Shown here piece by piece: positions 26,843 to 36,220 of a stretch of 64,000 nucleotides of DNA; positions within the stretch are counted from its first letter, which is position 1; each line of letters opens with the position of its first letter. Source of the DNA: CAKZLS01 sp963701445 (GTDB taxonomy: Bacteria > Pseudomonadota > Alphaproteobacteria > Rhodospirillales > Defluviicoccaceae). The position numbers and the translations under genes were made by a program. A model generated the notes under the pieces. The model did not search any database. It saw only the letters and a list, made by a program, of their open reading frames with translations, and was not told the DNA's origin. The stretch covers positions 62,001 through 126,000 of the forward strand of contig CAVPAM010000003.1 of assembly GCA_963701445.1 (NCBI GenBank), given 5' to 3'.

Positions 26843-27662
26843 TCACACGGCCTTTCCGACGTAGATGAGATTGGTCTCCCCGCCGATCCGGAGGTCGCCC
26901 CGCGCGTCGGCTTCGCTCTTCTCCTCCTCGATCCGCGAGCGGAGAAGCGGCGCGACCATGGGATACAGCGGGCCGAAGCGCCGCTGGTAGCGGCCCTTGC
27001 GCCTCAGGCGCTTGACCTCCTGTTGCGCTTCCGCGGAGTTCCCTCGCGAGGTCGGCATAGCTGGAGTAGTCGACCCGGTGGTCCTCGATCCGCCGGAATC
27101 CGCCCGCCGACAGGCAGGCATCCAGGCTTTCGGCGGTGAACGACCGCACATGCTGCCAACGGTGAAAGACCACGTCGGATACCGGGCAGTAGGCGAAATT
27201 GGCGACTAGGTCCTCGTTGTTCGGGGTGGTCGCGATCAGGATTCCGCCGGGTTTGAGGAAGTCCCGCAGCCGCTTGACCACCCCCGGAAGCTCGGCGTCG
27301 AGAACGTGCTCCAACACCTCGGCGGCAATGACCACGTCGAAGATTTCCGTGCTGTCGTTGTCGACGACGCCCAGGAAATTCGGGCTGGACGCGAACGGCA
27401 GTTTCATCATGTCGTTGCTGCGCTCGGCCGACGGCTCGAAGGCCGCCGCCCGGCAGCCGCGTTCGATCAGCAGGGCGAGAAGGTCGCCTCCACCCGATCC
27501 GAAATCCAGGCATTTGGCGTTGGGCGGTAAATGACGGCCCACGATATCGAGCAGCTTCGGGCCGGCGCTCTTGGCAAAAGCCATGTCCTTGAGGGGCGTT
27601 TGGGAGAACCCATCCCAGAACGAGTTGATGAGTTCCCTAGTCCACTGCAATTCCTTGGGCAA
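26843..27662 (-). CDS. Class I SAM-dependent methyltransferase (one frame change)
   Basis: About 272 residues, transcribed leftward. Motif I CLDFGSGGGDLLALL, then AAEVLEHVLDAELP and FLKPGGILIATTPNN, the UbiG/Methyltransf_23 pattern. At about 27045-27060 the frame moves by one base: after SYADL the tail continues as NSAEAQQEVKRLRRKGRY and ends ETNLIYVGKAV. The C-terminus is a basic coiled-coil-like stretch. It sits between the sulfotransferase array and the GT4 pair, so a glycan methyltransferase is likely. Confidence 0.82.
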
Positions 27663-27910
27663 TTGCGTCTCCCGTCTGAAAACCGCGTGATTTGGGTGAG
27701 ATGCCGCCGACGACCGTCTCTACCAGTTCAGTCCATAAACTGCAAAGCAATACAGCCGTCGTCACCAGGCCCGTCCGTATCCGTTCCCGGCGGGCTTCGG
27801 GGATCCGGCGGGGGCAAACATCCTTGCGGTGGGCGTCCGTGAGTGATAGCAGGTCCGGACCTTCGACAATCCATTGCAACGGGGAGTCTTGCCGGCGGGC
27901 CGGCACGGAT

Positions 27911-29170
27911 ATGATCAGACCATCGCACGAAATAGACGCGGCCGAGGAACACGCGGACCGGCAAATCGACGTCCTGTTCTTCCTTCAGAACTTCGCGGGC
28001 GGCGGACTGGAAAAAAAGGTCCTTCGGATTGCCGGGATGCTCCAGGAGAGAAACAAGCACGTGGCCATCGCCGTGTGCATCCCGGAAGGGCCGCTCGCCG
28101 GCAGCGTTCCCGAGGGCGTTCCCGTCATCACGTTGGACGAAGTCCCTCTGTGGCGTGCACGGTTGGCGGCCATGCGGGCCGATCCGGGCGGTTACGGAGC
28201 CCTGCTCCGGCCCGTTCTGTTGAGCCGCAAGCCCAGCCGAATGCTGACCTTTCTGCCTTCGCTCGCCGAGCTTCTGGTTCGCCGGAGACCCCGCGCCCTG
28301 TTCACCGCGATGCCGTACATGAACGTCATTGCCGTGCTTGCGCGCAAGCTGGCCGGTACCGGCACCCGGGTCGTGCTGAGCGAGATCGACGCGGTCCGGG
28401 ACACCCTGGAGGGCGCGCCTGGGTGGAAGATGCGGTATCTCGCGCCCTTGATGCGGCGCGAATACGGGCAGGCCGACGCCGTGATCGCCGTATCGGACGG
28501 TATCGCCGACGACCTGTCGGACTGGACCGGCCTGGACCGCGACCGCATCACCACGGTCTACAATCCCACCGTGACGCCCGAAATCCTCGAAAAGGCGGCG
28601 GAGCCGCCGGTCCATCCGTGGTTCGCGCGGGGCGAGCCGCCGGTGGTGCTCGGCGTCGGACGGCTGGACCCGAAGAAGGACTTCGCGACGTTGATCCGCG
28701 CCTTCGCCAAGGTCCGCGCCAGCCGGGAGGCAAAACTGATCATCCTCGGCGACGCCCCGCCCGGCAAGAAGCGCGACCGGTACCGCGCCGAGCTGGCGGT
28801 CCTGATCTCCAACCTGGGCGTCGACGACGACGTGGCGTTTCCCGGTTTCACCCTGAACCCGTACAGCTATATGGGCCACGCCGCCGTATTCGTGCTGTCT
28901 TCGCTGCGAGAGGGGTTTCCGAACGTGATGGTGGAAGCCATGGCCTGCGGGTGTCCGGTCGTCGCGACCGACTGTCCTCACGGCCCGAGGGAGATTCTCG
29001 CCGGCGAAACCTTCGGTCCCCTCGTTCCCATGGGGGATCCCGACCGCATGGCGGTGGCCATCTCTCGAACGCTGGACGATCCGATCCCCCGAGACCGCCT
29101 GATCTCGCGCGCTTCTGAATTCTCCGCCGAACGCGCGGTCGATCACTATCAACGCATTCTCCTGGACTGA
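27911..29170 (+). CDS. Glycosyltransferase family 4 (copy b)
   Basis: 419 residues, GT-B fold: LQNFAGGGLEKKVLRIAG, AVSDGIADDLSD, VGRLDPKKDFATLIRAF and SLREGFPNVMVEAMACGCP. Start at the ATG giving IRPSHEID; the open frame extends 73 codons upstream without homology. One base separates its stop from the next GT4 start, and the two share most of their sequence from residue 20 to the end, so they are a tandem duplication. Some substrate divergence is expected. Confidence 0.92.
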   Translation: MIRPSHEIDAAEEHADRQIDVLFFLQNFAGGGLEKKVLRIAGMLQERNKHVAIAVCIPEGPLAGSVPEGVPVITLDEVPLWRARLAAMRADPGGYGALLRPVLLSRKPSRMLTFLPSLAELLVRRRPRALFTAMPYMNVIAVLARKLAGTGTRVVLSEIDAVRDTLEGAPGWKMRYLAPLMRREYGQADAVIAVSDGIADDLSDWTGLDRDRITTVYNPTVTPEILEKAAEPPVHPWFARGEPPVVLGVGRLDPKKDFATLIRAFAKVRASREAKLIILGDAPPGKKRDRYRAELAVLISNLGVDDDVAFPGFTLNPYSYMGHAAVFVLSSLREGFPNVMVEAMACGCPVVATDCPHGPREILAGETFGPLVPMGDPDRMAVAISRTLDDPIPRDRLISRASEFSAERAVDHYQRILLD

Positions 29171-29171
29171 C

Positions 29172-30452
29172 ATGGGCCGCGATTCCCGGGACCGAAACGC
29201 CACCGCCGACACGCCGGACGACCGGATCGACATCCTGTTCGTTCTGTTCAACTTCGCCGGCGGGGGCCTGGAGAAAAAGGTTCTCCGCCTGGCCGCCATG
29301 CTGAAGGACAGAGGGAATACCGTCGCCATCGCCGTCTGCTATCCGGAAGGAGCGCTGGCCGACCGGGTGGCCGGCGGCATCGAGGTCATTCCCCTCGAAA
29401 AGGGTCCCGTCTGGAAAGCGCGCGCGGCGGCCGTTCGGGCCGACCCGGGCGCCGTGGGAGCATTGCTGCGCCCGTTTCTTCTGCCCCGGAAGTCGCCCCG
29501 GATGCTGCCGTTCCTGCCGTCTCTCGCCCGGCTGCTCGCCCGGCGGAACCCCCGGTCCATGTTCACGGCCATGCCGCACATGAACGTGACGGCGGTGCTG
29601 GCGCGAAGGCTCGCCGACGCCGATACGCGCGTGGTGCTGAGCGAAATCAACGCGGTCAGGGACAAGCTCGGATCGAGCCGCGAGTGGATGTCGCGATATG
29701 TATCGCCGCTGATGAAGCGCGCGTACGGACGCGCCGACGCGATCATCGCGGTGTCGGACGGGGTGGCCGACGATCTCGCGGACTTTACCGGACTGGCCCG
29801 CGACCGGATCACCACCGTGTACAATCCGACCGTGACGCCGGAGATCCTCGAAAAGGCCCGGGAGCCCGTCGACCATCCCTGGTTCGCGCCGGGCGAGCCA
29901 CCGGTGATCCTCGGTGTCGGGCGTTACCATCCCAACAAGGACTTCCCGACCCTGATCCGCGCGTTCGCCAAGGTCCGCGCCGGCCGGCCGGCGCGGCTGG
30001 TGATCCTCGGCGACGCGGCGCCCGGCAAGAAGCGCGACAAGTACCTCGCCGATATCCAGGCCCTCGTCGCCGAGCTGGGGATCGGCGACGATATCGACTT
30101 TCCCGGTTTTACGATCAATCCGTACCGCTACATGAGCCGCGCGGCCCTGTTCGTCCTGTCCTCGCTGCGCGAGGGGTTTCCGAACGTGCTGGTGGAAGCC
30201 ATGGCCTGCGGCTGTCCCGTTGTCGCCACCGATTGCCCCCACGGGCCGCCGGAAATCCTGGACAACGGAACCTATGGGCGGATCGTTCCCATGCGGGCCG
30301 TCGACGCCATGGCCGAGGCCATCGCCCGGACGCTGGACGCGCCGATTTCCGCCGAGCGGCTGAAGGCGCGCGCGAGCGAGTTCACCGCAGAGCGCGCCGT
30401 CGAACGCTACGAGCGGATCTTGCTGGATGGAACGCCGGACAGGCCCCGCTGA
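29172..30452 (+). CDS. Glycosyltransferase family 4 (copy c, tandem paralogue)
   Basis: 426 residues, same architecture as the preceding gene: LFNFAGGGLEKKVLRLAAM, AVSDGVADDLADFTGL, LGVGRYHPNKDFPTLI, SLREGFPNVLVEAMACGCP. By eye roughly two thirds identical to copy b. Ends 9 bp from the convergent GT2 gene. It probably adds a further sugar of the same type or a related one. Confidence 0.92.
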   Translation: MGRDSRDRNATADTPDDRIDILFVLFNFAGGGLEKKVLRLAAMLKDRGNTVAIAVCYPEGALADRVAGGIEVIPLEKGPVWKARAAAVRADPGAVGALLRPFLLPRKSPRMLPFLPSLARLLARRNPRSMFTAMPHMNVTAVLARRLADADTRVVLSEINAVRDKLGSSREWMSRYVSPLMKRAYGRADAIIAVSDGVADDLADFTGLARDRITTVYNPTVTPEILEKAREPVDHPWFAPGEPPVILGVGRYHPNKDFPTLIRAFAKVRAGRPARLVILGDAAPGKKRDKYLADIQALVAELGIGDDIDFPGFTINPYRYMSRAALFVLSSLREGFPNVLVEAMACGCPVVATDCPHGPPEILDNGTYGRIVPMRAVDAMAEAIARTLDAPISAERLKARASEFTAERAVERYERILLDGTPDRPR

Positions 30453-30461
30453 CGACCGGTA

Positions 30462-31506
30462 TCAGCGATAGTGCTCGAACCTGAGGCCGACGAGGCTGGT
30501 GAGCGTTCCGCAACCGCCGGCGATGCGCATGGCGCCCATGGCGACGTTGGCCATCCGGTGTTCGCTCTTGAGGGAGGCGCGCAGGACGTCGAAGGCGCCA
30601 AGCGCGATCTCGGCCAGGCCCCGGCCACCCAGCTTCAGGGCCATCCTCGCGGTCTCCAATCGTCCCGCGCCCGCCTTCCTCGCCTGCAGCTTGTTCAGAA
30701 GCTTGAGATTGCCGCCCCGGTATTCGGAGCGCAGCAGGTATTTCAAGGTGGTGCGGCCGGGCGGGATGGTTTCCCAGACCTTGGCGTTCGCCGCGAAGAT
30801 GATCGGATGCCCGGCGAGCTTGAGAAGCCTGAAGAACAGCGAGTCCGATCCGCCGGTAAGGCCCCGCTCCGGATCGAAACGGAGGTTCAGCCGGCGATAC
30901 GCGGAGCAGCGGACGAGAACGTTGTTGGTGGCGCCGCCGCCGATTTCCTCCTGGTCGGTATAGGTATCGTCCACCGACCCCGGCCTGCGGGACGGGGAGC
31001 CGAAAAAGCCGCCGTCCTTGACCCATTGCGGCGCCGAGGCGTCGAACCTGGGCAGGACCCGGCCGAGCACCACGTCCGCGCCGGTATCCCGCTGCGTGCG
31101 CAACAACTGGTCGAGCCAGTCCGGTTCCGGGATTTCGTCGTCGTCGATCATCGCGAAGAAGTCGCTCTCGGCCGGAATTCGGTCGAGGCAGGCGTTGCGG
31201 GCATGCGAAATTCCGCGCTTCGGTTCGTGCACGTAGGTCAGGGGAACATCCGAGGACGCCTGGAACCTCTCGCAGATGGCCCGGGCCTCGGCGCTTCCCT
31301 CGTTGTCGGCGATGACGATGTCCCATCGCGGCGCCGGCACGCTCGAGAAAACCTGTTCTCCGAAGTCCGGCGAGCAGGGCCGTCAGGCCATCGGGGCGCT
31401 TGTAGGTGCATGCGCAGACCGTCACCCGCGTCGGGCGCCGATCCCCGGTGCCGATCGGGGCTCCCTGTTTGCCGCCCTCGACTTTCAAATCGCCGTTTTC
31501 ATTCAT
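30462..31506 (-). CDS. Glycosyltransferase family 2 (one frame change)
   Basis: About 347 residues. GT-A opening VTVCACTYKRPDGLTALLAG, then after a frame change at about 31345 PAPRWDIVIADNEGS, the acceptor motif GISHARNACLD and the metal motif FFAMIDDDEIPE, and EEIGGGATNNVLVR. Removing one base at tttctcgagc gives GFLSVPAPRW. Last gene of the five-gene leftward operon 35971 to 30462. It transfers a nucleotide sugar to the growing glycan. Confidence 0.87.
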
Positions 31507-31595
31507 CCATGGAGTCCAGTCGGGTCTTCACTCATGGCCGATCGGGAAGTGGATCATGACAAAATTGCTTAAGGAACGTCGCCGGCGCGTCCGGA

Positions 31596-32354
31596 TCAGT
31601 CGACCAGTTCGATGTTGATCGTCAGGGTACGGCGGAACGTGTTGGGATCGGCCCCGTTCATCGGTTGGACCGCGTGCCAGGAATTGAACGTCTTGACGAA
31701 GAATACCGCCTGGTTCGGGCGAAACTCATACTTGTGCAGAACGTCCACCTCGTCGAAATCGAGGCCCCAGTCCCCGATCATGTTGTAGGACTTGGTCACG
31801 TCCTTGGGAAACACCAGCTCCGTCGCCCCGCCGCACGCCGGATCCCACTCCCCTTCCTTGAGAACGGACACCACCATGGAAACGATCTTTTGCTGGACAT
31901 CGGTGTGCGGCTTGATGTTTCCGCCCGCCGCCGGAATGGCGGAGAATTCGAACCGGGGTTTGAACAGGATATCGCGCTCGGGAAGCCGCCCGCGCTTGAG
32001 ATCCTTCTTGATCCACCGCTTCAATCGCTTGGAGAGCGATCTCTCCTGGGTGACCATGCCGAGATTGATGTTGTTGTCCAACAGCATCCGGAAGACATCC
32101 TTGGTGAAACCGCCTTCGATGTAGTCCATGAACCGCCGCCACACCGGGTTGCCGTTTATGAACTTCCAATACTGATCGGCGTTTCTCGTCTCCGACAGGG
32201 CATACTTGTGGCCCACCGTCGGCATGTATTCGAAAAGGTCCAAGGGCGGAAAGCCCGATACGAGCTGGCCGTACAGGTCCGGGTCGAGGATCGGCTTTGC
32301 GACGCCGATCGGATAGGGAACGTAGGTGAAATCGAGATTCTCGAAATTGAACAT
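31596..32354 (-). CDS. 2-oxoglutarate/Fe(II) oxygenase-like protein
   Basis: 252 residues. The iron triad is visible: the HxD in NIKPHTDVQQKIVSM and the distal His in FNSWHAVQPMNG, with the 2-oxoglutarate Arg in FRRTLTINIE; GGATELVFP is a typical jelly-roll strand. N-terminal half helical and basic (SKRLKRWIKKDLKRGRLP). Uncharacterised family, often beside glycan genes. It likely hydroxylates or oxidises a sugar or its substituent. Second to last in the leftward operon. Confidence 0.72.
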   Translation of the reverse strand: MFNFENLDFTYVPYPIGVAKPILDPDLYGQLVSGFPPLDLFEYMPTVGHKYALSETRNADQYWKFINGNPVWRRFMDYIEGGFTKDVFRMLLDNNINLGMVTQERSLSKRLKRWIKKDLKRGRLPERDILFKPRFEFSAIPAAGGNIKPHTDVQQKIVSMVVSVLKEGEWDPACGGATELVFPKDVTKSYNMIGDWGLDFDEVDVLHKYEFRPNQAVFFVKTFNSWHAVQPMNGADPNTFRRTLTINIELVD

Positions 32355-32396
32355 TGAGTGTAGTCCCAGGCGAGACGCCAGAAAGGAGAGTGAGAT

Positions 32397-34190
32397 CTAG
32401 CCCACCCGCACGTAGTGATACATCGGGTCGACGTCATGACCGGGCGCGACGTACCGGATATTGATGCCCGCGCGCCGCTTGTCCGACGTGTTCGGTCCGC
32501 TGGCGTGCAGGAGCCATGAATGCATGAGGTAGAATTCTCCGGCCTCGGCTTCGAGGACGGGTGCGCCGTCCAGGTCGAATTCGGCCAGGGCGCCGCTTTC
32601 CTCTATCCCCGTGTTGATGCTGTCATGCCAGTCTCCGAACAGTTGCGTGTGCGTCCCGGGCAGGATCTTGACCGCGCCGTTCGACGCCGTCGCGCCGTCG
32701 AGCGCGAACCACACGGTCACCGACGGAACGGGCTGGCCGTCCGGAAGGTATCCGCCGTTGGATTGGCCCACGTCCTGGTGCCATGGCGCGGCGACCGTGC
32801 TGTGCGGCTGCTTGATCCAGGGACGGCTCTTGAACAGCACGGCCCCGTCGGAGTGGAGAACCTGTTTGACGCGGTCGACGATGGACGGATCGGAAAACAC
32901 CTCGAGCGCCGTCGGGTCCTTCAGGTGGAAGTCGGCCCGGCCGTGTTTCGGAACCTCGAGCCGCTGCAACTCGGCGCTCTCGCACTTGAACGGACCCACG
33001 TAGCCATTCTTCTCGTAAAAAGCGATCTGTTCCGGCGTCAGTTCGAAGTGCCCATCGGGTCCCTGGGGCCTGGCCAGGGCGCTGGCGCTTTGCCACGTGT
33101 GCGGACGCTCCCAGAAGGCGTCCCGCCGGCCGCCGTAATAGTCCGACAGCACCGAATCGATGATTTCCGAGGTGTTCATGTTCGACCGGCTGGCCGCCTC
33201 GCAGCCGGTTCCGGCGAGGATGCCGTCGACCACGGATTGAACCAGCGGCTGGTGCTGGTAGGGGATCGAGGAGAACTCGAACCGCTCCGTGACGGTCCGC
33301 GACTTGGTCTTCTTCGGCTTGCCGGCAAAGCGCCGGGCGGTGTTCTTGATCTTTTGCCTGGAAAGGAGGTCGTCCGAACCGTCGTCCATCACATGGCGTT
33401 CCAACGTGCACGGCGATTCGTAATTGGCGCACGACAGCCGGATCCTGCCGTCGACGCCCTCGATTTCCATGAGGTCGCCGCCCTTGGCCGCCAGGAAGTT
33501 CCACGACGCCGTTCCGATCACCCTGTCACGCGCGCGAAAGAGCATGGAGACGGTGTCTTCCGTGTCGTGGGTCCGCGAGAAATTCGCCGCATCGCCGCCG
33601 ATCAGGTCCAGCGGCCCGAACCAGAAATCCAGAAGGTCGAGAACGTGGCCGCCGATATCGTAAAAGATCCCGCCGCCCGAGATGCGGGGATTGAACTTCC
33701 ACGGCTTGGTCTTGCCCGGACCGTCGCAGCGGTAATGCACGGCGACGATGGGCCCGAGCCGACCGGACTCAAGGATCTCCTTGACCTTCAGGAACTTCGG
33801 CAGGTAGCGGCGGTAGTAGGACACGAACAGCGGAATGCCCCGCTTCGCGAACGCCTCGGTCATTTCCCGGGCTTCGGCCGATGAACGGCCCATCGGTTTT
33901 TCCAACAGGCACGGCTTGCCGCTGGCGCAGACGCTCAGCGCGTATTCGAGGTGGGTGGAGGGCGGCGAGGCGATGTACACCGCGTCCACGTCCGGGTTGG
34001 CGATCAGTTCGTTGGCGTCGGTGGTCCAATGCGGCACGCCGTGCTTGGCGGCGAACCGCTCGGCCATGTCGGCGGAGCGGCGCATGACCGCCACCAGTTC
34101 GCTGCGGGCCGCGCGCTGAAAGGCGGGGCCGCTCTTGCGTTCGACGACGTCACCGCACCCGATAATGCCCCATCGTACCCGTCCGCTCAT
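32397..34190 (-). CDS. Gfo/Idh/MocA oxidoreductase fused to a phytanoyl-CoA-dioxygenase-like domain
   Basis: 597 residues in one clean frame. Residues 1-365: NAD-dependent sugar dehydrogenase fold with RWGIIGCGDVVERK, CLLEKPMGRSSAEA (the EKP Lys) and GGGIFYDIGGHVLDLL (the catalytic His). Residues about 382-597: PhyH-type oxygenase beginning ELTPEQIAFYEKNGY, with iron ligands in PWHQDVGQS and LMHSWLLHASGP and an Arg in KRRAGINIRY. I start at the ATG with gaggt about 6 bp before it, not at the GTG at 34214. No in-frame start codon or ribosome site lies in the linker, which supports a true fusion. Confidence 0.88.
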   Translation of the reverse strand: MSGRVRWGIIGCGDVVERKSGPAFQRAARSELVAVMRRSADMAERFAAKHGVPHWTTDANELIANPDVDAVYIASPPSTHLEYALSVCASGKPCLLEKPMGRSSAEAREMTEAFAKRGIPLFVSYYRRYLPKFLKVKEILESGRLGPIVAVHYRCDGPGKTKPWKFNPRISGGGIFYDIGGHVLDLLDFWFGPLDLIGGDAANFSRTHDTEDTVSMLFRARDRVIGTASWNFLAAKGGDLMEIEGVDGRIRLSCANYESPCTLERHVMDDGSDDLLSRQKIKNTARRFAGKPKKTKSRTVTERFEFSSIPYQHQPLVQSVVDGILAGTGCEAASRSNMNTSEIIDSVLSDYYGGRRDAFWERPHTWQSASALARPQGPDGHFELTPEQIAFYEKNGYVGPFKCESAELQRLEVPKHGRADFHLKDPTALEVFSDPSIVDRVKQVLHSDGAVLFKSRPWIKQPHSTVAAPWHQDVGQSNGGYLPDGQPVPSVTVWFALDGATASNGAVKILPGTHTQLFGDWHDSINTGIEESGALAEFDLDGAPVLEAEAGEFYLMHSWLLHASGPNTSDKRRAGINIRYVAPGHDVDPMYHYVRVG

Positions 34191-34220
34191 CTCATGCACC
34201 TCGACTCCGTTCACAGGCCC

Positions 34221-35096
34221 CTAGCCGGCCTGGGCCGCTTGCTCCGGACCGTACAGCTCGTGAAGGTGCCGCACCTTCGCGTCGATGCCCGCGTCGGGGT
34301 CCATCATCGAGCGGCTGTCGACCTTGAAGTGCGACGCCACCAGCCGCTGGCCCGAGACGATCTGGTGGGAGACGACGCGGCTGTCGCACAACCACACGTC
34401 GCCCTGCTCCAGCTCGACGATGTGCCGGTCGTGCCCGTCGCGTCCGGCGCGCTCCATGCCCCCGAAGGCCAGCAGATTGAGCTGGTAGCAGAACTCGTTG
34501 CCGCTGACGTCGCGCAGCTTTTCGAGGTGGGCGGACTGGTAGTAGCGCTTGGCGAGTTCGTCGAGGCGATGGCTGACGTTCCAGATCCGGGGCTCGCGGT
34601 CGATGTTGATGAAGATCCGGACGTACTGGAAATCCTCGTTGTTGCCGAAGCTGTCGAGGTGGAGGTCCTCGGGACCCGTCCGGGTGAACCGCCACGAGAC
34701 GTCCCATTCCAGGAACTTGTACGTGGAGAACAGCCTCTTCGCGAACTCCCGGACCTGGGCGTTGACCGATTGTACTTCGCGGCGAACCTTGAAGTAGAAG
34801 GCCGGGTTGACGCCGAAGGTGGCGAGAAACGCCTGCGCGTCCGCCGCCCGGTACAGCTTGGGCTGCAGGAAAAACCGGTCGGTGAGCTTCTTGAACCGGC
34901 GCCCCTCGGGGATGGTCACCTGGTTCAACAGGTCATAGTCGATCTTGAAGGGGGTATTCTCCAACAGGACGACCTTGCCCGATTCGTAGTGATGGATCAG
35001 GGCCTCGCGGAATTCGGGCAGATTGCCCTCGGACTCGCGCCAATCCATGCGCTCGAAGTAATTCTCGACGTTCGGGCTCAATTCAATCCGGGCCAT
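34221..35096 (-). CDS. Kdo-hydroxylase-like (KdoO family) 2-oxoglutarate oxygenase
   Basis: 291 residues. The layout fits the Kdo 3-hydroxylase family: GKVVLLENTPF near residue 40, SWRFTRTGPEDLHLDSFG (iron His and Asp), YVRIFINIDREPRIWNVS, and a distal SHQIVSGQRLVASHF resembling HAALSGQ in KdoO. The start is at MARIEL, although the frame is open 121 codons further into the neighbouring gene. KdoO hydroxylates the core sugar Kdo of LPS; here the target may be Kdo or another ulosonic acid. Operon neighbours are 17 and 30 bp away. Confidence 0.65.
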   Translation of the reverse strand: MARIELSPNVENYFERMDWRESEGNLPEFREALIHHYESGKVVLLENTPFKIDYDLLNQVTIPEGRRFKKLTDRFFLQPKLYRAADAQAFLATFGVNPAFYFKVRREVQSVNAQVREFAKRLFSTYKFLEWDVSWRFTRTGPEDLHLDSFGNNEDFQYVRIFINIDREPRIWNVSHRLDELAKRYYQSAHLEKLRDVSGNEFCYQLNLLAFGGMERAGRDGHDRHIVELEQGDVWLCDSRVVSHQIVSGQRLVASHFKVDSRSMMDPDAGIDAKVRHLHELYGPEQAAQAG

Positions 35097-35113
35097 TGTC
35101 TCTATCCAAACTC

Positions 35114-35971
35114 CTAGTGGTCCGTGTTTCGGCCGGTCAACGCGCGCAACGTCCGCTTGGACGCCCGGCGCATGCGCTTCAAGGGAGAGACCGCCTTGCT
35201 GCCGGCCGGAAGATCCTGGCCGCCGACGTGGGCCTCCTTGCCAAGTTCCCCGCACAACCGGAGGAAATCGTCCTCCGGACTGTCGAGGGAAAGAAACGGC
35301 GTCATGCTCACCATGGAAACGCCGCGCTCGCGCAGCGCGGCGCGCACCTCCGCCAGTCCTTCGTAGTATTGCCGGTAGCGGTGATTCGGATCGACGCCCT
35401 TCCAGCGCGTGTGCTGATGATGGGCATGGTGGCTGTCGAACAGCGCCGTGTTGTCGCACCCCACCAGGATGACGGTCCGGGCGCCGAGGTTGGCGGCGAA
35501 ATTACAGGCCGTCTGCGAAATGGACGACCACTGATACAGGAAATTGCCGGTGGGCCGGCGCACCCAGTCGAGGATCCGCCCGGCGTCGTTCGGTTCGTCG
35601 GGGGGCTGGGTGTTGGGCTGCCCTTCCGCCTCGAAATAGTAGAACCGCGATTGTACGCGCTCGAACTGCTCCGGCGAGAGCAACCTGCGGGTCTTGCGGT
35701 GCTTGGTGATCCAGGTGATGCCGGGCCTCGGCTCCTCGCCCTCCATGCATTCGGGCATGTTGAGGTCGGGGTGGATGGTGACGCAATACTGGATCGGGGC
35801 CACTTTCCAGGCCATGTTGCAGCCGATGACCGTCTTGCCCTCGAAGGCCTCCAGCGGGAACACCCGCAGGCTGGGCCCGGTGCCGACCACAAAGATGTCC
35901 TCGCCCTGGTGACGACCATAGAGGTCCGAAACCATGCGCGGCGTAGACTCCGATTCGACCTGTCGATCCAT
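35114..35971 (-). CDS. Uncharacterised protein with GTGPSL motif (DUF115/GT42-like)
   Basis: 285 residues, first gene of the leftward five-gene operon. The N-terminal IFVVGTGPSLRVFPL and TVIGCNMAWKVAP recall the nucleotide-binding opening of MptE-like (DUF115) proteins and of CstI-type sialyltransferases (GT42). Mid-protein ARTVILVGCDNTALFDSHHAHHQ is His-rich; the tail is basic (KRMRRASKRTLRAL). It may be a glycosyltransferase acting on an ulosonic acid, which would fit the KdoO-like neighbour, but this is inference. Confidence 0.55.
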   Translation of the reverse strand: MDRQVESESTPRMVSDLYGRHQGEDIFVVGTGPSLRVFPLEAFEGKTVIGCNMAWKVAPIQYCVTIHPDLNMPECMEGEEPRPGITWITKHRKTRRLLSPEQFERVQSRFYYFEAEGQPNTQPPDEPNDAGRILDWVRRPTGNFLYQWSSISQTACNFAANLGARTVILVGCDNTALFDSHHAHHQHTRWKGVDPNHRYRQYYEGLAEVRAALRERGVSMVSMTPFLSLDSPEDDFLRLCGELGKEAHVGGQDLPAGSKAVSPLKRMRRASKRTLRALTGRNTDH

Positions 35972-36220
35972 GATTACTCAGTTACCCATGCGTCCTCCGG
36001 GGCCGTCCGCGAATGGCGCTGGCCGGTCCCGCGCGGCGACGATCACAAAGTCGTTTCGCGATGAGACGCACGCGGTGTATAAAACTCCTCCCGCCCGGTG
36101 TAAAGATGATCAGGTTTTGTTTCACTATAGCCGACCTCGGCCGTAGTTGGGGCCATAGTCGGCGGAGCCTCGGTTATTTCGGGCGCCGGGCAACGGAAAA
36201 GATCGTTCGGAAGGGGCGAC
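35972..36220. promoter_or_regulatory. Divergent intergenic region
   Basis: 249 bp between the leftward oxygenase operon and the rightward GT-A-like genes, so it must hold both promoters. It is locally A/T-richer around 36050-36130. No operator or sigma-factor match is clear enough to name. Confidence 0.4.
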
